From assembly GCA_021151485.1 (NCBI GenBank), contig JAGKXB010000005.1, positions 1-64,000 on the forward strand: 64,000 nt of DNA, given 5' to 3'. The stretch's first letter is position 1; each line of letters opens with the position of its first letter. The translations under genes and the position numbers were made by a program. This document shows positions 11,568 to 23,029 of this stretch, piece after piece. The DNA is from Oxalobacteraceae bacterium (GTDB lineage Bacteria; Pseudomonadota; Gammaproteobacteria; Burkholderiales; Burkholderiaceae_D). The notes beneath the pieces were generated by a model. That model searched no databases, had not been told where the DNA came from, and saw nothing but the letters and a program-made list of their open reading frames with translations.

Positions 11568-12044
11568 TTAAATATAACGAACTTCCAACACTTCATATTC
11601 ACGCTCACCGGCTGGCGCCTGTACTACTACAACATCTCCTGCATATTTACCGATCAAGGCACGCGCAATCGGCGAAGTGATGGATATCTTAGATTCTTTC
11701 AAATCCGCTTCATCCAAACCCACAATTTGGTAAGTCGCTTTCTGACCTGATTCAATATCTTCCAAAGAAACTGTGGCACCAAAAACCACACGTCCATCGG
11801 CTTCCAACAAGGTTGGATCAATGATTTGCGCCGAACTTAACTTTCCTTCCAACTCAGCAATACGCCCCTCCACAAACGCTTGACGTTCTTTGGCTGCATC
11901 ATATTCAGCATTTTCAGACAAGTCGCCATGCGAGCGTGCTTCAGCAATCGCATCAATCACAGCACGCCTCTCTTTAGTTTTTAAATTATGCAACTCTTCT
12001 TTTAAAAGCTCTGCGCCACGTTTGGTAATAGGAACTGTATTCAT
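11568..12044 (-). CDS. greA: Transcription elongation factor GreA
   Basis: Rescues backtracked RNA polymerase by stimulating cleavage of the transcript 3' end through the secondary channel. The 158 residues match the family. The N-terminal antiparallel coiled coil (about 1-75) contains the tip acidic pair in [12 protein letters not shown]. The C-terminal FKBP-like domain ends in VLEVRYI. The gene follows carB on the same strand with 127 bases between them, including a perfect 16-base inverted repeat. carA-carB-greA is the usual Burkholderiales order. Confidence 0.98.
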   Translation of the reverse strand: MNTVPITKRGAELLKEELHNLKTKERRAVIDAIAEARSHGDLSENAEYDAAKERQAFVEGRIAELEGKLSSAQIIDPTLLEADGRVVFGATVSLEDIESGQKATYQIVGLDEADLKESKISITSPIARALIGKYAGDVVVVQAPAGEREYEVLEVRYI

Positions 12045-12090
12045 AATTTTATAAAAATTAATTTTTAATATTAATGATTAATCATTAAGG

Positions 12091-12130
12091 ACAAAGCTCT
12101 ATAGCTTTAGATATAGCTATAGAGCTTTGT
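12091..12130. repeat. Perfect 16-base inverted repeat upstream of greA
   Basis: The arms at 12091-12106 and 12115-12130 (ACAAAGCTCTATAGCT and its exact complement) enclose an eight-base loop. It lies between the carB stop and the greA start. No T-run follows on the minus strand, so it is not a textbook terminator. It could be an mRNA stabiliser, an attenuator or a protein-binding site. Confidence 0.75.
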
Positions 12131-12171
12131 AACTTACAAAAAGCAAATTGTAAAATTGCCTTGGTTGTAGA

Positions 12172-15100
12172 TTAATGCAGCGTTTTATGCAAACCCTGTA
12201 AATCATAAACATGCAATGCATCCAAATGCCGCATGCCCTCAACCGCAGCCTCAGCACCTGCAATTGTTGTATAAGTTGTCACACCCGCTGCCAATGCCGA
12301 AGTACGAATAGCACGTGAATCATGAATCGCACTACGTTTTTCTTCAACGGTATTGATAACCAAAGCAATTTCGTGATTTTTGATCATATCAACGATATGA
12401 GGACGACCTTCGATCACTTTATTGACGGTTTCAACTGGCACATCGGCGGCTTTCAACGTCGCTGCCGTTCCCTTGGTAGCAACAATAGAAAAACCCATCG
12501 CCACCAGGTCTTTGGCAACTTGTACCGCACGTGGTTTATCGTTGACTTTGACGCTGATGAACACTTTGCCAGATTGTGGCAGTTTTACGCCAGCACCTAA
12601 TTGAGATTTGACAAATGCCTCGCCAAATGTCATGCCAACACCCATAACTTCGCCGGTGGATTTCATCTCTGGACCAAGTATGGTATCCACGCCAGGAAAT
12701 TTAACGAATGGGAAAACCACTTCCTTAACGCTGAAATAAGGTGGTACCACTTCACTCTTAATCCCTTGCGAGAACAAAGATTGGCCAGCCATGCAGCGCG
12801 CGGCAATTTTTGCCAGCTGCAAACCAGTTGCTTTCGATACAAACGGCACAGTACGCGAAGCACGTGGATTGACTTCCAACACAAAAACAATGTCCTGCGT
12901 TTTGCCATCCACCACTTTTTGCTGAATCGCGAACTGCACGTTCATCAAACCCACCACCTTTAAGCCATGTGCCATCAAGGTAGTTTGGCGTTTCAATTCT
13001 GCGATTGTTTCTTGCGAAAGCGAATACGGTGGCAAGGAACAAGCGGAATCACCTGAATGCACGCCTGCTTGCTCAATGTGTTCCATCACACCAGCAATAA
13101 AGGTATTCTGCCCATCGGAAATACAATCGACATCCACTTCAATCGCATCGTTCAAAAAACGATCCAGCAGCACGGGCGAGTCATGCGATACCTTGACCGC
13201 TTCCCGCATGTAGCGCTCTAAATCGCGTTGCTCATGCACGATTTCCATCGCCCGACCGCCCAATACGTAAGATGGACGAACCACTAATGGATAACCGATT
13301 TCTTGTGCCAAATTCAAGGCATCTTGTTCGGTACGTGCAGTTCTGTTTGGTGGTTGACGCAAATCAAGCGTATGCAGCAATTGCTGGAAGCGCTCGCGAT
13401 CTTCTGCGGCATCAATCATGTCAGGTGAAGTACCGATGATAGGCACGCCATTGGCTTCCAAATCCAACGCGAGTTTCAATGGCGTTTGACCGCCATATTG
13501 CACAATCACGCCAACTGGTTTCTCTTTGGCAACGATTTCCAAGACATCTTCTAGCGTTAACGATTCAAAATACAAACGATCGGACGTATCGTAATCGGTA
13601 GACACAGTCTCAGGATTACAGTTGACCATAATCGTTTCGTAGCCGTCATCACGCAACGCCAATGCCGCGTGCACACAGCAATAGTCAAATTCAATACCCT
13701 GACCAATACGGTTTGGGCCACCGCCCAACACCATGATTTTCTTTTTGTCGCTTGGTTCAGACTCACACTCTTCGTCATAAGTGGAATACATATACGCCGT
13801 TTTAGTCGCGAACTCGCCAGCACAGGTATCAACCCGCTTGTAGACAGGACGAATATGCAAAGCATGGCGTTTTTCACGGACGGCTTTATCGCTGGTTTTG
13901 AGCAACTTTGCCAAACGACGATCTGAAAAACCCTTTTGTTTGAGGCTGAATAAAGTTTGTTTATCCAAAGCCTCAAGCGATTGCGTTTCCAACCACAATT
14001 CAATATCAACGATTTCTTTGATTTGCACCAAGAACCAAGGATCAATATGCGTGAGTTGATGGACTTCTTCCACCGTATAACCTTGCGCATAGGCATCGCC
14101 GACATACCAAATCCTGTCTGGCCCTGGTGTACCTAATTCTTCATCGATGGTTTCGCGATCGCGAGTTTTTTCATTCATGCCATCGACGCCAACCTCAAGG
14201 CCACGCAATGCTTTTTGGAATGATTCCTGAAACGTACGTCCCATCGCCATCACTTCACCGACAGATTTCATTTGTGTCGTCAAATGCGAATCGGCTTGTG
14301 GGAATTTTTCGAATGCGAAACGTGGAATCTTAGTCACGACATAATCAATCGAAGGCTCAAAAGACGCTGGCGTCGCACCGCCCGTAATGTCGTTACGCAA
14401 CTCATCCAAAGTAAAACCAACCGCGAGTTTGGCGGCGATTTTAGCAATCGGGAAACCTGTCGCTTTAGATGCCAACGCAGACGAACGCGAGACACGTGGA
14501 TTCATTTCAATCACGATCATGCGGCCATCTTTGGGATTGATGGAAAACTGCACGTTGGAACCACCGGTATCCACACCGATTTCACGCAAGACAGCAATCG
14601 ATGCATTACGCATGATTTGATACTCTTTATCCGTCAATGTTTGCGCTGGCGCCACGGTAATCGAATCACCCGTGTGTACGCCCATAGGATCAAGATTCTC
14701 GATGGAACAAACGATGATACAGTTGTCGTTCTTATCCCGTACCACCTCCATTTCAAACTCTTTCCAACCGATTAATGATTCTTCAATCAATAACTCGGAA
14801 GTTGGTGAAGCTTCTAAGCCGCGTTTGCAAATGGTTTCAAATTCTTCTTCGTTGTAGGCAATCCCGCCGCCTGTACCACCCATCGTAAAAGAAGGACGAA
14901 TAATGACGGGGAAGCCCAATTCTTTTTGCACTGCCCAGGATTCTTCCATGGTATGAGATACACCTGACTTGGCGGAACCCAAACCAATTTTAGTCATCGC
15001 TTCTTTAAATTTTGAACGATCTTCCGCTTTGTCGATGGCGGCTGGTGTAGCGCCGATCAACTCAACTTGGTATTTCTCCAGAATGCCATGACGATGCAAA

Positions 15101-15402
15101 TCTAGTGCGCAATTGAGCGCAGTTTGTCCGCCCATGGTAGGCAAAATCGCATCTGGGCGTTCTTTGGCAATAATGTGTTGCAACACTTGCCAGGTAATCG
15201 GCTCGATATAGGTAACATCCGCCATGTCGGGATCGGTCATGATGGTGGCGGGATTGCTGTTCACCAAAATGACTTTGTAACCCTCTTCTCTTAATGCCTT
15301 GCATGCTTGCGCGCCGGAATAATCAAATTCACATGCCTGACCAATAATGATCGGCCCTGCACCAATAATCAAAATGCTTTTAATATCATTACGCTTAGGC
15401 AT
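12172..15402 (-). CDS. carB: Carbamoyl-phosphate synthase large subunit
   Basis: Makes carbamoyl phosphate from bicarbonate, ATP and glutamine-derived ammonia, feeding both pyrimidine and arginine synthesis. The 1076 residues are full length. They comprise two homologous ATP-grasp halves (about 1-400 and 555-935), each opening with a GAGP/GGGP nucleotide-binding loop ([12 protein letters not shown] and [12 protein letters not shown]), an oligomerisation region between them, and the C-terminal MGS-like allosteric domain ([12 protein letters not shown] onward) that binds UMP or IMP in relatives. It overlaps the end of carA by eight bases, indicating coupled translation. The product is used by ArgF, encoded at 27.6 kb. 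Confidence 0.99.
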   Translation of the reverse strand: MPKRNDIKSILIIGAGPIIIGQACEFDYSGAQACKALREEGYKVILVNSNPATIMTDPDMADVTYIEPITWQVLQHIIAKERPDAILPTMGGQTALNCALDLHRHGILEKYQVELIGATPAAIDKAEDRSKFKEAMTKIGLGSAKSGVSHTMEESWAVQKELGFPVIIRPSFTMGGTGGGIAYNEEEFETICKRGLEASPTSELLIEESLIGWKEFEMEVVRDKNDNCIIVCSIENLDPMGVHTGDSITVAPAQTLTDKEYQIMRNASIAVLREIGVDTGGSNVQFSINPKDGRMIVIEMNPRVSRSSALASKATGFPIAKIAAKLAVGFTLDELRNDITGGATPASFEPSIDYVVTKIPRFAFEKFPQADSHLTTQMKSVGEVMAMGRTFQESFQKALRGLEVGVDGMNEKTRDRETIDEELGTPGPDRIWYVGDAYAQGYTVEEVHQLTHIDPWFLVQIKEIVDIELWLETQSLEALDKQTLFSLKQKGFSDRRLAKLLKTSDKAVREKRHALHIRPVYKRVDTCAGEFATKTAYMYSTYDEECESEPSDKKKIMVLGGGPNRIGQGIEFDYCCVHAALALRDDGYETIMVNCNPETVSTDYDTSDRLYFESLTLEDVLEIVAKEKPVGVIVQYGGQTPLKLALDLEANGVPIIGTSPDMIDAAEDRERFQQLLHTLDLRQPPNRTARTEQDALNLAQEIGYPLVVRPSYVLGGRAMEIVHEQRDLERYMREAVKVSHDSPVLLDRFLNDAIEVDVDCISDGQNTFIAGVMEHIEQAGVHSGDSACSLPPYSLSQETIAELKRQTTLMAHGLKVVGLMNVQFAIQQKVVDGKTQDIVFVLEVNPRASRTVPFVSKATGLQLAKIAARCMAGQSLFSQGIKSEVVPPYFSVKEVVFPFVKFPGVDTILGPEMKSTGEVMGVGMTFGEAFVKSQLGAGVKLPQSGKVFISVKVNDKPRAVQVAKDLVAMGFSIVATKGTAATLKAADVPVETVNKVIEGRPHIVDMIKNHEIALVINTVEEKRSAIHDSRAIRTSALAAGVTTYTTIAGAEAAVEGMRHLDALHVYDLQGLHKTLH

Positions 15403-16546
15403 TCTTATACTTCTCCATCATATTCACAAAGCGATCAAACAAAGATGCAATATCATGCGGCCCTGGTGAAGCTTCAGGATGACCTTGAAAACAAAACGCA
15501 GGTTTATCCGTACGCGCAAAACCCTGCAATGAACCATCGAACAAGGACACATGCGTCACCCTGCAATTAGCAGGCAAAGACGCTGGGTCCACTGCAAAAC
15601 CATGGTTCTGCGAAGTAATCAACACTTGTTTTGTATCTAAATCTTGTACTGGGTGATTGGCACCATGGTGACCAAATTTCATTTTGAGTGTCTTAGCACC
15701 AGACGCCAAAGCCATGATTTGATGACCAAGGCAAATACCAAAAGTAGGAATACCACGTTCAATGCACTCTTTAGCAGCAGCAATCGCATAATCACAAGGC
15801 TCTGGGTCACCAGGCCCATTCGACAAAAAGATGCCATCTGGTTGATAAGCTAAGGCGTCGGCAGCGGAAGATTGCGCTGGCAACACCGTCACCTTGCAAC
15901 CGCGCTCAGCTAACATGCGCAGAATATTGAACTTGACGCCAAAATCGAACGCCACCACGTGATATGGCTTGGCATGCGTAGATTTCACATCAGCAGGATT
16001 GAGCTTCCACTCTGTTTCAGTCCATTCATACGCCTGTTTGGTAGAAACGATTTTGGCCAAATCCATGCCAGCCAGGCCAGGGAATGAAGCCGCCAGCTCT
16101 TTAGCTTTGATTGCGTTTTCACCAACTAAAATGGCACCGCTTTGGGCACCTTTTTCGCGTAATAAACGCGTCAGTTTTCTGGTATCGATGCCAGCGATGG
16201 CAACGATATTTTCAGCTTTCAAATAATCCGACAAGGTTTGAGTTGAGCGAAAATTCGAAACAGTAAGGGGTAAATCTTTGATGATGAGACCAGCAGCATG
16301 AACTTTGGTCGATTCAATGTCTTCTTGGTTGACACCGGTATTACCGATATGCGGATAAGTGAGTGTCACAATTTGGCGCGAATAACTAGGATCAGTCAAA
16401 ATTTCCTGATAACCCGTCATGGCCGTATTAAAGACGACTTCGCCTATCGTATGACCGGATGCACCAATTGAAAAACCTTGAAAAATCGACCCATCTGCGA
16501 GCGCTAGGATGGCCGGAACGGTAGGGCCAGAAAAAAACGATGGCAA
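15395..16546 (-). CDS. carA: Carbamoyl-phosphate synthase small subunit
   Basis: The glutamine amidotransferase subunit that hydrolyses glutamine and channels ammonia to CarB. The N-terminal CPSase domain begins at [12 protein letters not shown]. The class I amidotransferase domain holds the nucleophile cysteine in GICLGHQ and the catalytic histidine and glutamate in GHPEASPG. No ATG or GTG lies before the conserved N-terminus. The best start is the TTG at 16546, six bases after AGGAG. An earlier in-frame TTG at 16552 abuts the AGGAG directly and is less likely. The mature length is then 383 residues, normal for the family. A TATAAT lies on the minus strand at 16692-16687 in the upstream spacer. 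Confidence 0.96.
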   Translation of the reverse strand: MPSFFSGPTVPAILALADGSIFQGFSIGASGHTIGEVVFNTAMTGYQEILTDPSYSRQIVTLTYPHIGNTGVNQEDIESTKVHAAGLIIKDLPLTVSNFRSTQTLSDYLKAENIVAIAGIDTRKLTRLLREKGAQSGAILVGENAIKAKELAASFPGLAGMDLAKIVSTKQAYEWTETEWKLNPADVKSTHAKPYHVVAFDFGVKFNILRMLAERGCKVTVLPAQSSAADALAYQPDGIFLSNGPGDPEPCDYAIAAAKECIERGIPTFGICLGHQIMALASGAKTLKMKFGHHGANHPVQDLDTKQVLITSQNHGFAVDPASLPANCRVTHVSLFDGSLQGFARTDKPAFCFQGHPEASPGPHDIASLFDRFVNMMEKYKNA

Positions 16547-16849
16547 GGGCAACTCCTGATTAGTTACCGTAGCACAACGTCAACACGACATGACACACAC
16601 CAAGCTGACGCCTGATTATTTGCTAGTCGTTTTTGATTTGATGATGGTATGCGCTACGGTGGATGTAAGATAGGTTAAACCTTGCGATTATAGCGTAGAA
16701 CCGCATTTCCAGCTACTACCAACGCAGCACAAATCTCTTACGAACAGATGTTTAATCTCAAATTTATATTGTTAAATTAATATCAATAACACCTAACAAG
16801 CGCCTTTTACGGTAACCTTGCGCTCTTATAGTTTCCTTATAGAAATTTC

Positions 16850-18028
16850 ATGAACAATTCGATTAATCCCTCTACCAATCTCCCCCCTCTTATCAGCTGG
16901 GAAGAAGGTGGCGAAACTCGTACGGCACGCTGGCGATCAGAAAGTGGCATGTCTGCCCCTAAACGTGTGATGATTGCTGATGACACCATCACAGCCGATA
17001 CAGCTTATCGCCTAGCCTGTGAAGGAACGGCCATGTTGTGGCGAGGTGATTTTCAAAATGCACGCCAATTGCTACAGGCCATGGCGCGACGGATTAGTAA
17101 AAAACCGCGCAAAACAAACAAAAAAGCCGTTGCCAAAACGGAAAATAAATCTCCAGCCTTCGCTTTTCATTTGCACCGACAAGCACAATCACAACGCGCA
17201 CGTGTATTGGGAATGTTGTTACTGCCTTTTGAGTCAGACTATCGTATTCCTCTACGACGCGCACCAAATGTGCAACTCGCATGTAGCGAAGTTTACGGGG
17301 CAAGTGAGGAGCCATTCGTCATCTCATTCCGTGAATTGCTAGGCTTGATCAGCGCACACGAGTGGCGAAAAAATGGCTTGCTAGTTTCAGTATTGGGTGA
17401 ACGCATTCATCCTCATTACGGTGTGTTTGCTCCCATCCGTGAGGAATATATTGATCTACTTGCCAAAACACCTTTGCCAACAAAACTCACGTCGCTGGCT
17501 TTTGATATCGGGACAGGCACTGGAGTGCTGTCACTAATGCTAGCGCGGCGTGGTGTCAAACATATTATCGCCACCGACCAAGATCCACGCGCACTAACTT
17601 GCGCAAGAGAAAATATGGTGCGACTCGGATTATCGCAACAAATAGAAGTGATACAAGCCGACTTATTTCCACCAGGGCAAGCACCATTAATCATCTGTAA
17701 TCCACCCTGGGTGCCAGCGCGACCAAGCTCACCCATTGAATTTGCAGTCTACGATCCAGAAAACCGCATGCTGCGTGGATTCCTGAACGGATTGGCAGCA
17801 CATTTAACAGTAGATGGTGAAGGTTGGTTAATCTTGTCTGATCTAGCTGAACATTTAGGTCTGCGTACGCGCGCCGAATTACAAACCATGATTGATACAG
17901 CAGGACTAAAAGTATTGGGTCGGTTAGATGTTAAAGCCACTCACCCTAAAGCCACAGACGGCACTGATCTATTGCATGCAGCACGTGCAGCTGAAGTAAC
18001 ATCTTTATGGAGACTCGCTAAAAATTAA
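16850..18028 (+). CDS. Class I SAM-dependent methyltransferase, PrmC-like
   Basis: A predicted cytoplasmic methyltransferase of 392 residues. The C-terminal half is a Rossmann methyltransferase with motif I FDIGTGTGVLS (218-228), an acidic motif II (ATDQDPRA) and the catalytic NPPW motif (284-287). NPPW/NPPY is used by N-methyltransferases acting on glutamine or adenine amino groups. The first 200 residues are a less recognisable extension with a lysine-rich linker around 84-100. The substrate cannot be named; a protein or rRNA target is equally possible. It stands alone, divergent from carA across 303 bases that hold the carA promoter region. Confidence 0.8.
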   Translation: MNNSINPSTNLPPLISWEEGGETRTARWRSESGMSAPKRVMIADDTITADTAYRLACEGTAMLWRGDFQNARQLLQAMARRISKKPRKTNKKAVAKTENKSPAFAFHLHRQAQSQRARVLGMLLLPFESDYRIPLRRAPNVQLACSEVYGASEEPFVISFRELLGLISAHEWRKNGLLVSVLGERIHPHYGVFAPIREEYIDLLAKTPLPTKLTSLAFDIGTGTGVLSLMLARRGVKHIIATDQDPRALTCARENMVRLGLSQQIEVIQADLFPPGQAPLIICNPPWVPARPSSPIEFAVYDPENRMLRGFLNGLAAHLTVDGEGWLILSDLAEHLGLRTRAELQTMIDTAGLKVLGRLDVKATHPKATDGTDLLHAARAAEVTSLWRLAKN

Positions 18029-18176
18029 TAAGAAAACAATAAAATCTTTGCATGTATGTGTTGTATAGACTACTATTCCTCAAAATAAAAAAATCACCAC
18101 TTTAATCAGCCTCAACTCCGATCAAGAATTACAGTATCTATTTTGGTTGGAATTTTTATAAATAAGGGAGATAAAA

Positions 18177-18854
18177 ATGAAACATAAATTAATGACTGGA
18201 TTGTTGGCGGGTTTACTTACAACCAGTGCACATGCCGCTTTTGTCGCTCAAACAGTTCCAAGTGGAGATACAGGAACCAAACTGGAAAACGTTGTGTCTT
18301 CCTCGACCATTCAAAAGTTAGGCTTGACTGGTAAAAATTGCCTAGTATCTCTACCCGATTCCAATAAAAACACAGCGCGAGTTGCAAGATTCAGAGGACA
18401 CTTAAGTGCTTGGATTGCCTCTCAAACTCCAGACACTAATTTACCCAGAATTTACCTGCATAGAGAAGGTGACAGCAGAGTACTTTTAGTTGGCCCAGCT
18501 GAAAATGTAGATGGCAGTATGGGATACGGTGATAATCTCATCATTAAGCAACGTGAAAGTGAAGGAGACCGCGATCAAACTCCAATGGGCCTTGCTGACA
18601 AAAGCAATGAAATTCATTGGATCCGTCTAGCAACAATAGATACAGCAGGAGCAGGATTAAAGGCGTATGAAGATGGGGCGCTGGATGCAGACAGAATAGG
18701 AAAATTAACTTTTAGGGTAAAAGACGGCAGACTGGACAAAGCTACTATCAAGCACCCCAAACCACGCATGGACTGGGATGGCAACACTATTACAGCCCTG
18801 ACCATTAAATTAGGCGGGACAATGCGCGTATTTGGTTTGTGCATGTACGATTAA
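18177..18854 (+). CDS. Secreted protein of unknown function
   Basis: The first 20 residues (MKHKLMTGLLAGLLTTSAHA) form a clear signal peptide with an AHA cleavage site, so the 205-residue mature protein should be periplasmic or secreted. I do not recognise the family. Two cysteines (KNCLVS near residue 55 and GLCMYD at the C-terminus) could form a disulfide. The body is rich in Asp, Lys and Thr with no transmembrane segment, suggesting a compact beta-rich fold, but this is a guess. GGGAG lies seven bases before the ATG. It is convergent with groEL and shares the hairpin at 18918-18956. Codon use is AT-leaning, like the accessory genes. Confidence 0.75.
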   Translation: MKHKLMTGLLAGLLTTSAHAAFVAQTVPSGDTGTKLENVVSSSTIQKLGLTGKNCLVSLPDSNKNTARVARFRGHLSAWIASQTPDTNLPRIYLHREGDSRVLLVGPAENVDGSMGYGDNLIIKQRESEGDRDQTPMGLADKSNEIHWIRLATIDTAGAGLKAYEDGALDADRIGKLTFRVKDGRLDKATIKHPKPRMDWDGNTITALTIKLGGTMRVFGLCMYD

Positions 18855-18917
18855 TCAACAAAATTAATCAACAAAATTGATTGATGAAAATTAATTAATA
18901 AAAAATTCATCAATCGT

Positions 18918-18956
18918 AAAAAAAGCTTGCCAGGCGTGAACCTGACAAGCTTTTTT
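18918..18956 (-). terminator. Terminator of groEL, possibly bidirectional
   Basis: A hairpin with arms at 18918-18934 and 18941-18956 (core AAGCTTG...CAAGCTT, one mismatch) is flanked by A-runs on the left and T-runs on the right. It can stop groESL on the minus strand and the secreted-protein gene on the plus strand. Confidence 0.88.
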
Positions 18957-18996
18957 AGTTTGGCAATCTAGTAATTTAGTAATAACGTAATCTAAA

Positions 18997-20676
<1,680 letters not shown>

Positions 20677-20700
20677 TTAATTTTTAAATATTTAACTTAA

Positions 20701-20991
20701 TTATTTACCAACAATTGCCATGATGTCTTCTTCACGCATCACCAGCAATTCTTCGCCGTCAACCTTAACGGTTTGGCCAGAATATTTACCAAACAAAACA
20801 CGGTCACCTACTTTGACATCGAGTGGGCGAACTGTACCGTTTTCCAAAATCTTGCCATTACCCACAGCAAGAATTTCACCTTGATCTGGCTTTTCAGCTG
20901 CAGCATCAGGGATAAAAATACCGGATGCAGTTTTTGTTTCTTGGTCTAAACGTTTAACAATAACGCGATCGTGCAAAGGGCGAAGACTCAT
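20701..20991 (-). CDS. groS: Co-chaperonin GroES
   Basis: The 10-kDa lid of the GroEL chamber. The start [14 protein letters not shown] is placed 14 codons inside a longer open frame, giving 96 residues, the standard size. The mobile loop (about residues 17-33, [13 protein letters not shown]) and the roof region [13 protein letters not shown] are conserved. It is first in the groESL operon, and the promoter with CIRCE is about 80 bases upstream. Confidence 0.98.
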   Translation of the reverse strand: MSLRPLHDRVIVKRLDQETKTASGIFIPDAAAEKPDQGEILAVGNGKILENGTVRPLDVKVGDRVLFGKYSGQTVKVDGEELLVMREEDIMAIVGK

Positions 20992-21070
20992 AAAAAATCC
21001 TTTAAATTCATGAATGGTTGAGTTTTGCGGCAAGCTGCTAATAACAACTCTACCGCGCCAGGGAGAGATT

Positions 21071-21097
21071 TTAGCACTCTCAACTAACGAGTGCTAA
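21071..21097 (-). promoter_or_regulatory. CIRCE operator (HrcA binding site) of groESL
   Basis: TTAGCACTC (21071-21079), nine bases, then GAGTGCTAA (21089-21097): an exact match to the CIRCE consensus. It lies in the groES leader just downstream of the -10 hexamer, as expected for repression by HrcA, which is relieved on heat shock. The hrcA gene is not in this window. Confidence 0.97.
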
Positions 21098-21125
21098 ATA
21101 TAGGGATAGGTATTTTGTTTTTCAA
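21097..21125 (-). promoter_or_regulatory. Sigma-70-type promoter of groESL
   Basis: Read on the minus strand, a TTGAAA -35 (21125-21120), a 17-base spacer and a TATATT -10 (21102-21097) are followed directly by the CIRCE palindrome. The -35 hexamer overlaps one arm of the inverted repeat at 21121-21166. No sigma-32 consensus was seen. Confidence 0.75.
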
Positions 21126-21166
21126 GATAATCTTGATCAAAATTTTATGATCAACATTATCTTGAA
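21121..21166. repeat. 19-base inverted repeat between aroC and groES
   Basis: Arms at 21121-21139 and 21148-21166 are complementary except for one central pair, and each includes TTGATCA/TGATCAA. It lies just after the aroC stop and may act as the aroC terminator, but no T-run follows on that strand. It also covers the -35 region of the groESL promoter. Confidence 0.75.
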
Positions 21167-21182
21167 AGCATCTTGAGAGGTT

Positions 21183-22286
21183 TTATGCTTGCGCAGAGAT
21201 CTTAGGTGTCGCCACCTGCACATCAGCACATTGCGCTCTGTATCGCAAAGCGTGATCCATCAGCACCAGCGCCAACATGGCTTCCGCAATCGGTGCAGCA
21301 CGAATACCGACACACGGATCATGACGACCAAATGTTTCCACTATGATGGGATTGCCATCTTTATCGATGGAACGACGTGGAACGCGAATGGAGGAAGTCG
21401 GTTTAATCGCAATCGAAACAGTAATATCTTGACCAGTCGAAATGCCACCCAAAACACCACCAGCATTGTTTCCAATAAAACCCTGCGGTGTTAACTCATC
21501 GCCATGCTCAGAACCTTTTTGCACCACAGATCGGAAACCAGCGCCAATTTCCACGCCTTTGACCGCATTGATGCCCATCATGGCATACGCAATATCAGCA
21601 TCCAGCTTGTCGTAAATCGGCTGCCCCAATCCAACTGGTACATTTTGTGCCACAACATCAATACGCGCGCCAATCGAATCCCCTGCTTTGCGCAAGGCAT
21701 CCATCGTATCTTCCAATTCGGTGATCAAAACGGGATTGTTATTAGCGGCAAAAAATGGGTTCTTGCTCACGTGTTCCCATGATTCAAATGGAATAACAAC
21801 ACTCCCCAATTGACTCATGCAAGCCTTAAAACTCGTTCCGTATTGCTGATGCAACCATTTTTTTGCTATTGCTGCCGCACCGACCACCGGTGCAGTTAGG
21901 CGCGCTGAAGAGCGACCACCACCACGTGGATCACGGATCCCGTATTTATGCCAGTAAGTGTAATCCGCGTGACCAGGCCGGAATGTATCGGTGATGTTGC
22001 CGTAATCCTTGCTACGCTGATCTTCGTTACGTATCAACAAGGTAATGGGCGTACCCGTCGTTTTGCCTTCAAAAACGCCGGATAGAATTTCAACGGTATC
22101 AGATTCTTGACGCTGGGTTACGTGACGTGATGTGCCCGGTTTACGACGATCCAATTCGGGCTGAATATCGGCCTCAGACAATACCAAGCCAGGTGGGCAA
22201 CCATCAATAATGCAACCGATGGCTGGGCCATGCGATTCGCCGAAAGTGGTCACAGTAAAAAGCAAGCCGAAAGTGTTACCTGACAT
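21183..22286 (-). CDS. aroC: Chorismate synthase
   Basis: Converts EPSP to chorismate, the last common step of aromatic amino acid and folate precursor synthesis; it needs reduced FMN. The 367 residues are the usual bacterial length. Signatures include [18 protein letters not shown] near the N-terminus, a basic [13 protein letters not shown] stretch for FMN and substrate binding, RGGGRSSAR in the middle and GRHDPC near the C-terminus. It is monocistronic, between groES and a small periplasmic protein gene. Confidence 0.99.
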   Translation of the reverse strand: MSGNTFGLLFTVTTFGESHGPAIGCIIDGCPPGLVLSEADIQPELDRRKPGTSRHVTQRQESDTVEILSGVFEGKTTGTPITLLIRNEDQRSKDYGNITDTFRPGHADYTYWHKYGIRDPRGGGRSSARLTAPVVGAAAIAKKWLHQQYGTSFKACMSQLGSVVIPFESWEHVSKNPFFAANNNPVLITELEDTMDALRKAGDSIGARIDVVAQNVPVGLGQPIYDKLDADIAYAMMGINAVKGVEIGAGFRSVVQKGSEHGDELTPQGFIGNNAGGVLGGISTGQDITVSIAIKPTSSIRVPRRSIDKDGNPIIVETFGRHDPCVGIRAAPIAEAMLALVLMDHALRYRAQCADVQVATPKISAQA

Positions 22287-22347
22287 GATTGATATAGGGA
22301 TAAATAGAAATAAAAATGGAAAATTATTTATTTTTAGTCAATTTAAA

Positions 22348-22905
22348 TCACTTTAAATTACTAATTTCACGCTTTAATGCCTCAATGTTGCGGTTGGTAC
22401 GACTGATGTTGTCGCGCATCTGGCCAACCCGCTCCTGATACTTAGCGTAATTACGCTCATCACCTTGTCGCTCAGGTTCACCATTATTAAAATCGCGCTT
22501 CAAAGTAGCAAGTTTTGCTTCTTCTGCTTTTAACTCATCGGACAAAATTTGGTATCTATCATTGTCACGAGCTTTTTGCGTGCTGCTGTCCACTCTGGGA
22601 AAATCGTACGGTGTAGCAGAATTGAAAGATTTTGCAGAATTAACATTCAACGTAGAACTGGAAGCAGATGAGGAAAAACTCGCAACAGCCGTTTGCTTAG
22701 CATGAGGTTTAAAAGGCGCAGGAATGGTAGTAATGCTAGGCAAATCCACTCGCTTGCAGCCTTTTTTATTCTCGATTCCCGTATTTTGATATGTCTTACG
22801 CCCGTGCTCATCAACGCACAAATACACCATCGTCTGTGTTTGCGCATGGATGTTTTGCATCATGACGCACAAGGATAAAAACATTAAAAAAAATACGTGT
22901 TTCAT
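22348..22905 (-). CDS. DUF4124-like periplasmic protein
   Basis: A 185-residue protein with a signal peptide ending near HAQ (about residue 21). It is followed by a short cysteine-containing domain (VYLCVDEHGRKTYQN...GCKRVDLP) that resembles the DUF4124 domain of betaproteobacterial periplasmic proteins. A low-complexity serine-rich linker follows. The last 60 residues are a charged coiled coil (DELKAEEAKLATLKRDF and later). The function of such proteins is not established. It sits alone between aroC and glnA. Confidence 0.75.
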   Translation of the reverse strand: MKHVFFLMFLSLCVMMQNIHAQTQTMVYLCVDEHGRKTYQNTGIENKKGCKRVDLPSITTIPAPFKPHAKQTAVASFSSSASSSTLNVNSAKSFNSATPYDFPRVDSSTQKARDNDRYQILSDELKAEEAKLATLKRDFNNGEPERQGDERNYAKYQERVGQMRDNISRTNRNIEALKREISNLK

Positions 22906-22915
22906 AAATTTATAC

Positions 22916-22941
22916 GAATTATTTACATGAATTATTTATAT
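22916..22941. repeat. Short tandem duplication
   Basis: Two adjacent 13-base units, GAATTATTTACAT and GAATTATTTATAT, are followed by a third partial unit in the spacer between glnA and the DUF4124-like gene. It is probably replication slippage in AT-rich spacer DNA. Confidence 0.6.
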
Positions 22942-22991
22942 GAATTCTATGAACAACATAAACAACATAAAACGTAACGATACAAACAAAT

Positions 22992-23013
22992 ATGGGCGGA
23001 CTTAGCCGCCCAT
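22992..23013 (-). terminator. Hairpin downstream of glnA
   Basis: ATGGGCGG (22992-22999) and CCGCCCAT (23006-23013) form a perfect eight-base stem just after the glnA stop. On the minus strand it is followed by ATTTGTTTG, a modest T-rich tract. Confidence 0.75.
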
Positions 23014-23029
23014 TACTACAGTCTTACAA

